Assembly (NCBI RefSeq): GCF_001895925.1 | Contig: NZ_MPPI01000001.1 | Span: 1 to 64,000, forward strand | Source of the DNA: Phormidesmis priestleyi ULC007 | GTDB taxonomy: Bacteria; Cyanobacteriota; Cyanobacteriia; Leptolyngbyales; Leptolyngbyaceae | Length of the DNA: 64,000 nt | Direction of reading: 5' to 3' | In this document: positions 57,093 through 63,995 of the stretch, one piece after another | Layout of the letters: every line of letters begins with the position of its first letter | Numbering within the stretch: position 1 is the stretch's first letter | Made by a program: the position numbers and the translations under genes | The notes under the pieces: generated by a model | Told to the model about the DNA's origin: nothing | Seen by the model: only the letters and a program-made list of their open reading frames with translations | Databases searched by the model: none

Positions 57093-58454
57093 ATGAATCA
57101 GTCTGAATCAGGCCAATCTTTCTCGCTTGAAGAATCGGCAGGCTACGATCGTCGCATTCTCAACTACATTCAAAATGCTGCCGCTCATGGGCTTTATGAA
57201 ATTCGCGGATTGGGCGCTAAACGTCGATTACCTCATTTTGATGATTTAGTCTTTCTCGGTTCGTCGCTGAGTCGCTATCCTCTCGAAGGCTATCGCGAAA
57301 AATGCACCACGAAGACGATTCTCGGCACTCGCTTTGCCAAAAAACCGATCGAGCTAGAGATGCCAATCACGATCGCAGGGATGAGTTTTGGGTCACTTTC
57401 TGCCAACGTCAAACAAGCCCTCGGACTCGCCGCCACCGAAGCGGGAACCTCGACTACGACAGGCGATGGGGGTATGACATCAGAAGAACGGCTCTCGTCT
57501 AAAACCCTAATTTATCAATGCTTACCGTCTCGCTACGGATTCAATCCTGATGATGTGAGAAAAGCAGACGCGATCGAGATTGTCATCGGTCAAGGCGCAA
57601 AACCAGGCGGAGGTGGAATGCTATTAGGACAAAAAGTAAATCCTAGAGTGGCAGAAATGCGAACGCTACCCGAAGGAATTGATCAACGCTCGGCGTGTCG
57701 TCATCCTGATTGGACAGGGCCCGACGATCTCACCATTAAAATACAAGAACTGCGAGAACTCACCGATTGGGAAAAACCCATCTATGTCAAAATCGGCGCA
57801 TCGCGAACGTTTAACGATGTCAAGCTGGCGGTTCACGCGGGGGCAGATGTGATTGTCTTGGATGGCATGCAGGGTGGCACCGCCGCGACTCAGAGCGTCT
57901 TTATCGAACACGTTGGCATTCCGACTCTGGCAGCCCTTCGGCAAGCAGTGGAGGCACTCGAAGATTTGAATATGAAAGACCACGTGCAGCTAATTGTGTC
58001 GGGCGGCATTCGCACCGGGGCAGATGTGGCCAAAGCTCTAGCAATGGGAGCTGATGCGGTGTCGATCGGGCAAGCGATTCTAATGGCTTTGGGCTGCAAT
58101 AGTGAAACCTATATTCAAAACGAGACTCATCATTCAGCGATCGCAGACTACAACGCATTGGGAACAGCCCCAGGATACTGTCATCATTGCCACACGGGTC
58201 AATGTCCAGTTGGAGTGACTACACAAGATGCAACGCTAGAAAAACGCCTGGAACCACAAGTCGGAGCACGTCGCGTTAAAAATTATTTACAGACTCTAAA
58301 CATGGAATTAACCACGATCGCCCGTGCCTGTGGAAAGCAAAATGTCCACCATCTGGAACGCGAAGATCTGGTGGCTCTCACTGTTGAAGCGGCGGCAATG
58401 GCGCGGATTCCTCTCGCCGGAACAAGCTGGATTCCGGGCTACTCTAACTTCTGA
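57093..58454 (+). CDS. mgsC: N-methylglutamate synthase subunit C (FMN glutamate-synthase-like)
   Basis: This 453-residue protein, from ATG 57093 with AGGAG 10 bases upstream, matches the FMN-binding central domain of glutamate synthase. It has IAGMSFGSLSANVKQAL, TTTGDGGMTSEER, IEIVIGQGAKPGGGGMLLGQKV, VIVLDGMQGGTAATQ and a cysteine cluster GYCHHCHTGQCPVGVTTQ for an iron-sulfur cluster. It is also called GlxD. With mgsA and mgsB it makes a complete synthase. An earlier ATG at 57069 lies inside mgsB and is less likely. Confidence 0.87.
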   Translation: MNQSESGQSFSLEESAGYDRRILNYIQNAAAHGLYEIRGLGAKRRLPHFDDLVFLGSSLSRYPLEGYREKCTTKTILGTRFAKKPIELEMPITIAGMSFGSLSANVKQALGLAATEAGTSTTTGDGGMTSEERLSSKTLIYQCLPSRYGFNPDDVRKADAIEIVIGQGAKPGGGGMLLGQKVNPRVAEMRTLPEGIDQRSACRHPDWTGPDDLTIKIQELRELTDWEKPIYVKIGASRTFNDVKLAVHAGADVIVLDGMQGGTAATQSVFIEHVGIPTLAALRQAVEALEDLNMKDHVQLIVSGGIRTGADVAKALAMGADAVSIGQAILMALGCNSETYIQNETHHSAIADYNALGTAPGYCHHCHTGQCPVGVTTQDATLEKRLEPQVGARRVKNYLQTLNMELTTIARACGKQNVHHLEREDLVALTVEAAAMARIPLAGTSWIPGYSNF

Positions 58455-58476
58455 CCCAACTCACCCACCCACACTT

Positions 58477-58995
58477 ATGAATCAGTTTGAACAGACCGCA
58501 GAACCGTCTTCTACTTCAGCATCGATCTATACGATGTTGACCGCTTTGCTGAATTTTGTGTGTGCGACCACCGACTGGGAGTATGGTGAATCCTGGATTC
58601 CTGATCAAGCATTCAACACGTTAGAGTTGAGCCTCGCCTGGTGTTCCAGCAATCAAATAGAAATTTATCGGGCGATCGCGTGGTCACAGTTTCAGCTTTG
58701 CAGTCAGGCGTTTGTGCTGCATCGAAACGAGGGCTTACCTGGACGGGTGTGGGCATCTCAAAAAACAGAGTGGATTACTGACGCTTCCGCTCACTCAGAA
58801 ACCTATTTTTTGCGGCATCAAATTGCCCAAGCTTTTAGCGTTAAAGCAGGGTTTGGCGTGCCGATTCTCGTCGATTCTAAGGTTTTAGCGGTGGTGGTTT
58901 TTTTCATGTCTACGGCTCAACCTGAAAACCCGGTTTTGATTCAACAAACGCAAGATGCGATCGCCCAATTTAGACAATTGTTGCCTTTTGAGTAA
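58477..58995 (+). CDS. GAF-domain protein at the end of the mgd-gmaS-mgs operon
   Basis: This 172-residue protein consists of one GAF-like domain: TTDWEYGESWIPDQA, FVLHRNEGLPGRVWASQKTEWI, then ETYFLRHQIAQAFSVKAGFGVPI and VLAVVVFFMS. No kinase, cyclase or DNA-binding part is attached, and no chromophore Cys in the usual context was seen. It follows mgsC by 22 bases, so it is probably co-transcribed. It may sense a metabolite for the pathway (inference). The start at 58477 is chosen because upstream codons overlap mgsC. Confidence 0.75.
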   Translation: MNQFEQTAEPSSTSASIYTMLTALLNFVCATTDWEYGESWIPDQAFNTLELSLAWCSSNQIEIYRAIAWSQFQLCSQAFVLHRNEGLPGRVWASQKTEWITDASAHSETYFLRHQIAQAFSVKAGFGVPILVDSKVLAVVVFFMSTAQPENPVLIQQTQDAIAQFRQLLPFE

Positions 58996-59034
58996 GATGA
59001 GAGAGTTAACACTGAGTGCAGCTTGGATAATTTT

Positions 59035-59256
59035 ATGGCGGACTATCAAACAATTGAGTATCGCATCGGCAAAGATGGCAAAATCACTGAAAGGGTGTTG
59101 AACGGTGACACAAATTGCACAGAAATGACGTTAGAAATCGAACGAGCGATCGGCACCGTTGAATCGCAGAAATTATTGCCAGACTATTACGAAGGCGACG
59201 AATTCCTAATGGTAGAAGATACTCAAATTCGTCAGGTGAAGTCTGATGACGGATGA
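59035..59256 (+). CDS. DUF2997 protein
   Basis: This 73-residue protein of the cyanobacterial DUF2997 family has YQTIEYRIGKDGKITERVLN, then CTEMTLEIERAIG and LPDYYEGDEF. In this family DUF2997 genes sit next to DUF1257-type genes or chaperone genes. Here it leads the GrpE-like/Hsp70 pair, overlapping the GrpE-like gene by 11 bases. The biochemical role is unknown. Confidence 0.8.
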   Translation: MADYQTIEYRIGKDGKITERVLNGDTNCTEMTLEIERAIGTVESQKLLPDYYEGDEFLMVEDTQIRQVKSDDG

Positions 59257-59800
59257 TTCTAATCTGATTGGATTTGGGATTGTTCTTACAGTTGGGTGTA
59301 TTGCTCTCGTCTTAAGCTGGATTGGCAAAACGCCCGATCGTAGCGAACTGTCCAACAATAACGAACTCACGGTCACTGAACTGCAACAGCAATGTCAACG
59401 ACTCCGCGAAGAATTACGATTACAAAAAGAACAACTGGCGCTAGATTTTAGTAATGCGAACTTTGAACAACTGCAAATGCTATTAATCAACTATCCAAGC
59501 GCTTGTAAAATGGCGCAGACCAACCCTGATATGCCTGCCCAAAATTTAGTTGCCCTCTTTACACCTTTAGAAAATCTACTGCAAACGTGGGGCATGGAAG
59601 CGATCGGTTCTCCCTGGCAGCAGGTTTCTTACCATCCGCAACTCCATCAGCCCGATGTAGATGGTATCGCGATCGGCGAAGGCGTTTATATTCGCTTTGT
59701 CGGTTATCGCCAGGGAGAACGGATTCTCTGTCCTGCAAAAGTAAGCCGCACTCTTCCGCCTGGAGCGTTGATTAGTGTGGATTCTGGCAATAAACTTTAA
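59246..59800 (+). CDS. Membrane-anchored GrpE-like nucleotide exchange factor
   Basis: This 184-residue protein has an N-terminal transmembrane helix (residues about 7-26, LIGFGIVLTVGCIALVLSWIG), then a coiled coil (residues 40-68, VTELQQQCQRLREELRLQKE). A C-terminal domain resembles the GrpE wing (FTPLENLLQTWGMEAIG, GIAIGEGVYIRFVGYRQGERIL, SRTLPPG). Together with the Hsp70-like gene nine bases downstream, it looks like a dedicated exchange factor that would work on that chaperone at the membrane. GrpE assignment rests on pattern, gene order and length. Confidence 0.65.
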   Translation: MTDDSNLIGFGIVLTVGCIALVLSWIGKTPDRSELSNNNELTVTELQQQCQRLREELRLQKEQLALDFSNANFEQLQMLLINYPSACKMAQTNPDMPAQNLVALFTPLENLLQTWGMEAIGSPWQQVSYHPQLHQPDVDGIAIGEGVYIRFVGYRQGERILCPAKVSRTLPPGALISVDSGNKL

Positions 59801-59809
59801 ACTTTTTCT

Positions 59810-61366
59810 ATGACCACTGTCGCGATCGACTTCGGCACTACCACCACCGTTGTTAGTTCTCTCGAACCCGATACCCAAACGCCTAAAACGATTCGCTTTT
59901 CAGCGATCTCACGACTGTTAAAAGGAGCAGGCGACGAGGTTCCGGTGATTCCGACGCTGGTATTTGTGAATAATGTGGGGCAATTGATCCTGGGGGAACA
60001 GGTGCGATCGCAGCGTTTAGGCGTGTCTCAACCCGATCGCCTGTTTAAAGCGTTTAAACGCAATCTTGCTGCCGATTTTCAGCCCCCCGATCGTCACATT
60101 GATGGACAACGTTACTCGGTTGAATGGATATCTGAACAATTTCTGCAAGCGATCTGGCAACAACTTCAGCAACAGCAAATTGATCCATCTCACGTTGTTT
60201 TTACTGTTCCAGTAGGCGCGTTTGAACGTTATCTGGGCTGGTTTCGTGAGGTGGCATCTCGGCTCGGCGCTGCTGATGTGCGGCTGGTCGATGAGTCTAC
60301 GGCAGCAGCTTTAGGCTATGCAGTGCAGCATCCTGGTGTCGTATTAGTTGTTGACTTTGGCGGTGGCACCTTAGATCTAAGCCTAGTGCGAACCACTGGA
60401 GTCTCTAAAGATTCTGACGTGCAACGGGCAGATGTGTTGGCAAAAACAGATGCTTATATCGGGGGTGAAGATATCGACCAGTGGATTGTTGAAGATTATT
60501 TGCATCAAATTGGCTCATCTCGCGACGCGATCGGGACGATCGGGTGGCAAACCCTGCTAGAAATTGCCGAACGTCTAAAAGTTCGTTTATCAACCACTGA
60601 AGAAGTCAAAGAAAGCTGGCTCGATGAAGAGACGTTTAGGTCTTACGATCTGCGTCTGACGCGCACACAGTTAGAAGACATTCTAGAAACGCGACAGCTA
60701 TTAGAACAGGTGCGACAATCACTTGATGAAGTGCTGACGATCGCACGTTCAAAAGGCATTCATAAATCTGAGATTGAGCAAGTGTTGCTCGTCGGTGGCA
60801 GTTGTTTGATCCCGGCAGTGCAACACCTGATTGAGTCTTATTTTGGTCGGCAGCGAGTCAAGCTTGATAAACCCTTTGAAGCAGTCTGTCATGGTGCATT
60901 GGCGATCAGTTCTATAACGATCGCGGATTATCTGCGTCACAGCTACGCGATTCGTCTGTGGGAGCCTTATACTCGAACTTATTCCTACTTTCCGCTATTT
61001 GAGCAGGGCGATCACTATCCCTGTCAGCGGTCTGAACCACTGATTTTGCAAGCCGCGATCGAGGGACAAACTGACCTTCGTCTCGACATTGGAGAGGTCG
61101 CGGTGATCACTCAATCAGAAGTTAAATACGACGAACAGGGCAAAATGACGAGTCTACCGATGCGTCAACAAGAGACTTACCGATCGCTCGAAAGTCAGCA
61201 CGAACAAGTATGTGTGGCTCACCTCGATCCACCGGGGCAAGTGGGTAGCGATCGCATCTCAGTGCAGTTTGAAGTCACCGATCAACGAGTGCTGATTGCG
61301 ACGGTTCAAGATTTGTTAACGCAACAGATTTTAGTCGAGCGAGGCGCGATCGCTAAACTGCAATAG
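59810..61366 (+). CDS. Short Hsp70-family protein
   Basis: This 518-residue Hsp70 protein has phosphate motifs AIDFGTTTTVVSSL, VVDFGGGTLDLSL and VLLVGGSCLIPAVQ, and the connector LVDESTAAALGYA. The nucleotide-binding domain is about 370 residues. The rest (residues about 385-518) is shorter than a full DnaK substrate domain plus lid and has no C-terminal EEVD-like end, as in Hsp70-like cyanobacterial proteins. It follows the GrpE-like gene by nine bases. Client and function are unknown. Confidence 0.9.
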   Translation: MTTVAIDFGTTTTVVSSLEPDTQTPKTIRFSAISRLLKGAGDEVPVIPTLVFVNNVGQLILGEQVRSQRLGVSQPDRLFKAFKRNLAADFQPPDRHIDGQRYSVEWISEQFLQAIWQQLQQQQIDPSHVVFTVPVGAFERYLGWFREVASRLGAADVRLVDESTAAALGYAVQHPGVVLVVDFGGGTLDLSLVRTTGVSKDSDVQRADVLAKTDAYIGGEDIDQWIVEDYLHQIGSSRDAIGTIGWQTLLEIAERLKVRLSTTEEVKESWLDEETFRSYDLRLTRTQLEDILETRQLLEQVRQSLDEVLTIARSKGIHKSEIEQVLLVGGSCLIPAVQHLIESYFGRQRVKLDKPFEAVCHGALAISSITIADYLRHSYAIRLWEPYTRTYSYFPLFEQGDHYPCQRSEPLILQAAIEGQTDLRLDIGEVAVITQSEVKYDEQGKMTSLPMRQQETYRSLESQHEQVCVAHLDPPGQVGSDRISVQFEVTDQRVLIATVQDLLTQQILVERGAIAKLQ

Positions 61367-61367
61367 A

Positions 61368-61536
61368 CCTCCTGCACGAATCCGGGAACGCCCCCTAAAT
61401 CCCCCAAGTTTGGGGGACTTTGAGAAGACTTACGGTTTCAAAGTCCCCCAGAATGGGGGATTTAGGGGGCACAAGCTGACCTGAACGGAGCGAAACCTGA
61501 GAGAGTTTGTATCGAGAATTTTATTCATGCAGGAGG
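61368..61536. repeat. Hairpin repeat R1, copy 7
   Basis: The core is at 61390-61470 (GCCCCCTAAATCCCCC ... AAAGTCCCCC-AGAAT-GGGGGATTTAGGGGGC). Its private outer arms are CCTCCTGCACGAAT (from 61368) and a right arm whose reverse complement is CCTCCTGCATGAAT (ending 61536). It begins one base after the Hsp70 stop codon, so it may act as a transcription end for that operon. Confidence 0.8.
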
Positions 61537-61588
61537 TTTTATGAGGGAGCCGCCCCAATCTAGCGACGACTTCCTCACGCCCAACTTC

Positions 61589-61960
61589 CTATAATTGAAT
61601 GGTGACTTTGTTGTGCAACTCCTCCACTTGAACGGGTGAACCCTCGCCGATAACAATGTTGAACTTCACTAAAGAACGTTCAACTTGATATCCGGGCAAC
61701 ACCCGAACAATTTGATATTCAGTCATCAAGTCACTCGTGCCATCCCATTTGAACAATGCCAGTTGGTTTGATGCAATCTCACTCAGTTGTGAGACAAACT
61801 CTTCAATGCGATCGCTCACATTCACGAGAATGCCAGACGAGAGGAAGATGTAACGCTCTTGCAAATCTAAAGTGACACTGACTCGATACCGTTTTTCCGT
61901 TGAGCAACGCAACTCAACGGTGAACGAAATCGAGCCAGGAACGATCGTCCTAACTCCCAT
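61589..61960 (-). CDS. Hypothetical protein
   Basis: This 123-residue beta-rich protein (PGSISFTVELRCSTEKRYRV, VTLDLQERYIFLSSGILVNV, QIVRVLPGYQVERSLVKF) has no signal peptide, membrane span or Cys pattern. I recognise no family. GAGAGGAC precedes its ATG on the minus strand. It follows the 39-residue gene by 18 bases and is probably co-transcribed with it. Confidence 0.5.
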   Translation of the reverse strand: MGVRTIVPGSISFTVELRCSTEKRYRVSVTLDLQERYIFLSSGILVNVSDRIEEFVSQLSEIASNQLALFKWDGTSDLMTEYQIVRVLPGYQVERSLVKFNIVIGEGSPVQVEELHNKVTIQL

Positions 61961-61978
61961 ATTGTTTTGTCCTCTCGG

Positions 61979-62098
61979 TTAGTTCAAAGAGGACAAGAAT
62001 GCTGATTGATCAGACGTTCCGTTGGGATAAAAAGTGTATGCAGGATCTTGATTCCAGCCTTTCAAGATCCCATAGCAAAGCTGACGGTGTACAATCAT
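61979..62098 (-). CDS. Small protein (39 residues) with strong ribosome binding site
   Basis: This minus-strand frame of 39 codons begins MIVHRQLCYGILKGWNQDPA and continues YTFYPNGTSDQSAFLSSLN. AGGAGG lies five bases before its ATG. Together with the 123-residue gene after it, it forms a two-gene transcription unit with a plausible promoter at 62197-62225. I do not recognise the peptide. It is not secreted by any visible signal, and it is not obviously a leader peptide with a repeated codon or a RiPP precursor with a double Gly. Confidence 0.45.
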   Translation of the reverse strand: MIVHRQLCYGILKGWNQDPAYTFYPNGTSDQSAFLSSLN

Positions 62099-62139
62099 GA
62101 ACGCCTCCTGAGTTAATTACGCTAACTAGGGATGGAAGT

Positions 62140-62174
62140 CCTCGGAGTCTGATTGCCTAGATCAGGCTTCGGGG
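62140..62174 (+). other. 14-bp stem-loop, fully paired on the plus strand
   Basis: CCTCGGAGTCTGAT and ATCAGGCTTCGGGG pair over 14 positions with three G-U wobbles, closing a seven-base loop TGCCTAG. On the minus strand three of those positions become mismatches (C-A), which suggests that RNA is made from the plus strand or that the structure tolerates changes in that sense. It lies in the leader of the 39-residue minus-strand gene. No T run follows. Confidence 0.4.
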
Positions 62175-62196
62175 CACAACTTCATCACTGCGGTGT

Positions 62197-62225
62197 ATTG
62201 TACAAGAGTTTTTAGGTTTTTGGAA
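62197..62225 (-). promoter_or_regulatory. Possible promoter for the 39- and 123-residue genes
   Basis: On the minus strand TTCCAA (-35 position) is followed after 17 bases by TACAAT, preceded by TTG. The predicted start lies about 90 bases upstream of the small gene. Confidence 0.35.
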
Positions 62226-62289
62226 TGCTAAATTTTTGAGGAGCAATTACCCCTCTAAGCAATGATTACGATCGCTTTCAAGAATAGGG

Positions 62290-62410
62290 AGAAGGAGCAA
62301 CCGTCACTGCGAACTTTATCAAAATCAGCGTCAGTTTCTGCCATCTCACGATAGTTGGAGTCGAGGTCGGTTAGCTTCGCAACAGTCAGAGGCAAAGCTC
62401 GTCTAAAATT
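62290..62410 (-). pseudogene. Tail fragment of a TPR gene, copy A
   Basis: The minus strand encodes AKLTDLDSNYREMAETDADFDKVRSD, the same ending as the intact TPR protein at 63753-63995 (CREMAKTDADFDRVRSDDRF). It breaks down afterwards and has no start. It follows the broken DUF5615 gene. Confidence 0.6.
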
Positions 62411-62470
62411 GGCGATTACCCCTTCGGAGAACTATGAAGCCATCTCTAGTTCAATAAGCAGCATTTTTAC

Positions 62471-62742
62471 TCAGAATAAGGTCAGTATTCCAGCGTTTGG
62501 GTTTTCATTCAAGGATTGAATTGTGTCAAAGTGCGATCGCAACATGGTTTCGATGTCGCGAGTCGAACAATTTCCTCGACGAATCCATACAATGATAAAG
62601 TCATGGTGTTGGGCGTAAGTCCACAGAGTCCCTCGTTTGATTGGTCAAGCCCAATTTCGTAGACGTGTTTTGAATTTGGATATAAGTCTGCAAGGCGATC
62701 AACGAGACAAGGCGATAAATTCTGGTCATACAAAAGTTTCAT
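62471..62742 (-). pseudogene. DUF5615 (PIN-like) toxin, frameshifted and internally deleted
   Basis: The frame starts correctly (MKLLYDQNLSPCLVDRLADL, then SKHVYEIGLDQSNE). It loses the family reading after codon about 40 and would end at 62509. In another frame, LWTYAQHHDFII leads directly into VWIRRGNCSTRDIETMLRSH and ends NAGILTLF-stop at 62471. Relatives have about 20 residues with the central acidic motif (KDSDF) between those parts, so both a frameshift and a deletion have occurred. The downstream half of the active site is gone. Confidence 0.75.
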
Positions 62743-62963
62743 GCTTGGGCGACGAGGGTTTGTCTTTCTCGATCAGCGGCGTAGCTCAAACAGGCTAAGA
62801 TATCTTCTTGCGTCAAGTACGGAAAGTCTTCTAAGATTTCCTGGTAGGTCATGCCTGAAGCGAGGTAAGACAACACATCGTAAACGGTGATTCGCATTCC
62901 TCGGATGCAAGGTTTGCCGCTACGTTTGCCAGGTTCGATCGTGATGATGTTTTGATAGTTCAT
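62739..62963 (-). CDS. DUF433 antitoxin
   Basis: This 74-residue protein from ATG 62963 (MNYQNIITIEPGKRSGKPCI) continues RGMRITVYDVLSYLASGMTY and ILEDFPYLTQEDILACLSYA. It is a classic DUF433 antitoxin paired with DUF5615 toxins and overlaps that gene by four bases. It remains intact while the toxin is broken. Confidence 0.88.
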   Translation of the reverse strand: MNYQNIITIEPGKRSGKPCIRGMRITVYDVLSYLASGMTYQEILEDFPYLTQEDILACLSYAADRERQTLVAQA

Positions 62964-63029
62964 ATGACTGTTTGTACCGAGTGCTTTGAGGGCGATCGCG
63001 CTTCTCTGTCTTATTCTACCTGTTCGATG

Positions 63030-63131
63030 AGTGATGCCTGAAATCGATCGTCGCTCAAAATCAGCATCGGTTTTTGCCATCTCACGATATTTGGGGTCGA
63101 GGTCGGTTAGCTTCGCAACAGCCGAAGGCAA
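63030..63131 (-). pseudogene. Tail fragment of a TPR gene, copy B
   Basis: AVAKLTDLDPKYREMAKTDADFE matches copies A and C. After a short deletion the DDRFQAS ending continues in a different frame to a TAA. It abuts the upstream side of the DUF433 gene, and the long minus-strand frame that joins the two is not one gene. Confidence 0.6.
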
Positions 63132-63158
63132 CGCTTGCTTGAGGTTGACGATCGCTGG

Positions 63159-63407
63159 TTACACCTGATTGAGAGACAATTTGATTTCTGATGATTCCCC
63201 CAATGCTTCGTTTACGACAATCAGGTTTGACTGATCGGCGTTTCCAAGTTGTTGGTTGGCGTTGAGTAACTCAATTCCATAAATGGTGCCATCTGGGGCT
63301 AGATCGATGTTCATCTCGCTGCTGACTTCAATCGTTTCAACTTGCTCTGTTTTGTCTCTGAGAGTGATGTAAGCGATGTTGTATCGAGGGTCGTAAGTGA
63401 GTTTCAT
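63159..63407 (-). CDS. DUF2283 protein
   Basis: This 82-residue DUF2283 protein has MKLTYDPRYNIAYITLRDKT, then EMNIDLAPDGTIYGIELLNA. These are often the partner of DUF4258 proteins in small toxin/antitoxin-like pairs. ATG 63407 is chosen because it starts at the conserved KLTYD strand; the nine earlier residues are not conserved-looking. It is the downstream gene relative to DUF4258, with an 87-base gap. Confidence 0.85.
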   Translation of the reverse strand: MKLTYDPRYNIAYITLRDKTEQVETIEVSSEMNIDLAPDGTIYGIELLNANQQLGNADQSNLIVVNEALGESSEIKLSLNQV

Positions 63408-63494
63408 AAGGCTAGTCCCATTACCAGAATTCATCTATTTCAATCCCGTTGCTGGGATTTAGTGCTTTTAGTCTAACTTGATCAGTTTGTGCCG

Positions 63495-63749
63495 TCAGAA
63501 GAACTTGACAATAACGGCAATGACAAGCCACGCTTTTGGTTCTGTTTCAACCGCGATCGCGTCAATTTGCTTGGTTGCATAAATCTTTTCTCTCCATTCT
63601 GCGTTGAAGGGAAAGCGGCGACGAAATCGAGTGCGATCGAAGTCGGCTTGAGCTACTTTTCCACCTTCCACGGTTGCAATAACTTCTTCAACGGTGGCTC
63701 CTCGTTCCACCAATCTCGCTTGAGCGTGAGGATGAATGGTAATGTTCAC
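63495..63749 (-). CDS. DUF4258 toxin-like protein
   Basis: This 84-residue DUF4258 protein has ITIHPHAQARLVERGATVEE, then FRRRFPFNAEWREKIYATKQ and a VIVKFF end. DUF4258 is related to RelE/BrnT-like folds and often sits with a DUF2283 gene. It starts three bases after the TPR gene stop, in the same operon. Confidence 0.85.
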   Translation of the reverse strand: MNITIHPHAQARLVERGATVEEVIATVEGGKVAQADFDRTRFRRRFPFNAEWREKIYATKQIDAIAVETEPKAWLVIAVIVKFF

Positions 63750-63752
63750 TAT

Positions 63753-63995
63753 TCATCCTTTCAGCAGAGCTTGAAAACGATCGTCGCTGCGAACCCGATC
63801 GAAATCAGCATCAGTTTTTGCCATCTCACGACATTCAGGATAGAGGTCGATCGCTTGCTTGAGAGTGGCGATCGCTAATTCAACTTGTCTCTGTAACCCA
63901 TAATTACGGGCTTGATTGTAAGTCGCGATCGCTTGTCGCTGCCGTAGTTTTTCTGTTTGTTGTTGCCAATATGAAAGTTCTTCTAAGAGCGTCAT
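63753..63995 (-). CDS. TPR-type protein, intact tail (copy C)
   Basis: This 80-residue protein has one TPR-like helical pair (RQAIATYNQARNYGLQRQVELA, LKQAIDLYPECREM) and ends DRFQALLKG. Its ATG at 63995 is five bases from the window edge, so a longer upstream gene in the same frame cannot be ruled out. Its end recurs as degenerate copies A and B downstream. Confidence 0.65.
   Translation of the reverse strand: MTLLEELSYWQQQTEKLRQRQAIATYNQARNYGLQRQVELAIATLKQAIDLYPECREMAKTDADFDRVRSDDRFQALLKG

Noticed and set aside
62739-63131. A single 130-residue gene joining a TPR tail and DUF433
   Set aside because: The first 56 codons are the frameshifted TPR-tail copy B, and the DUF433 protein has its own ATG at 62963.
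63489-63878. 129-codon plus-strand frame near the right end
   Set aside because: It is antisense to the DUF4258 and TPR genes, which have clear family motifs.
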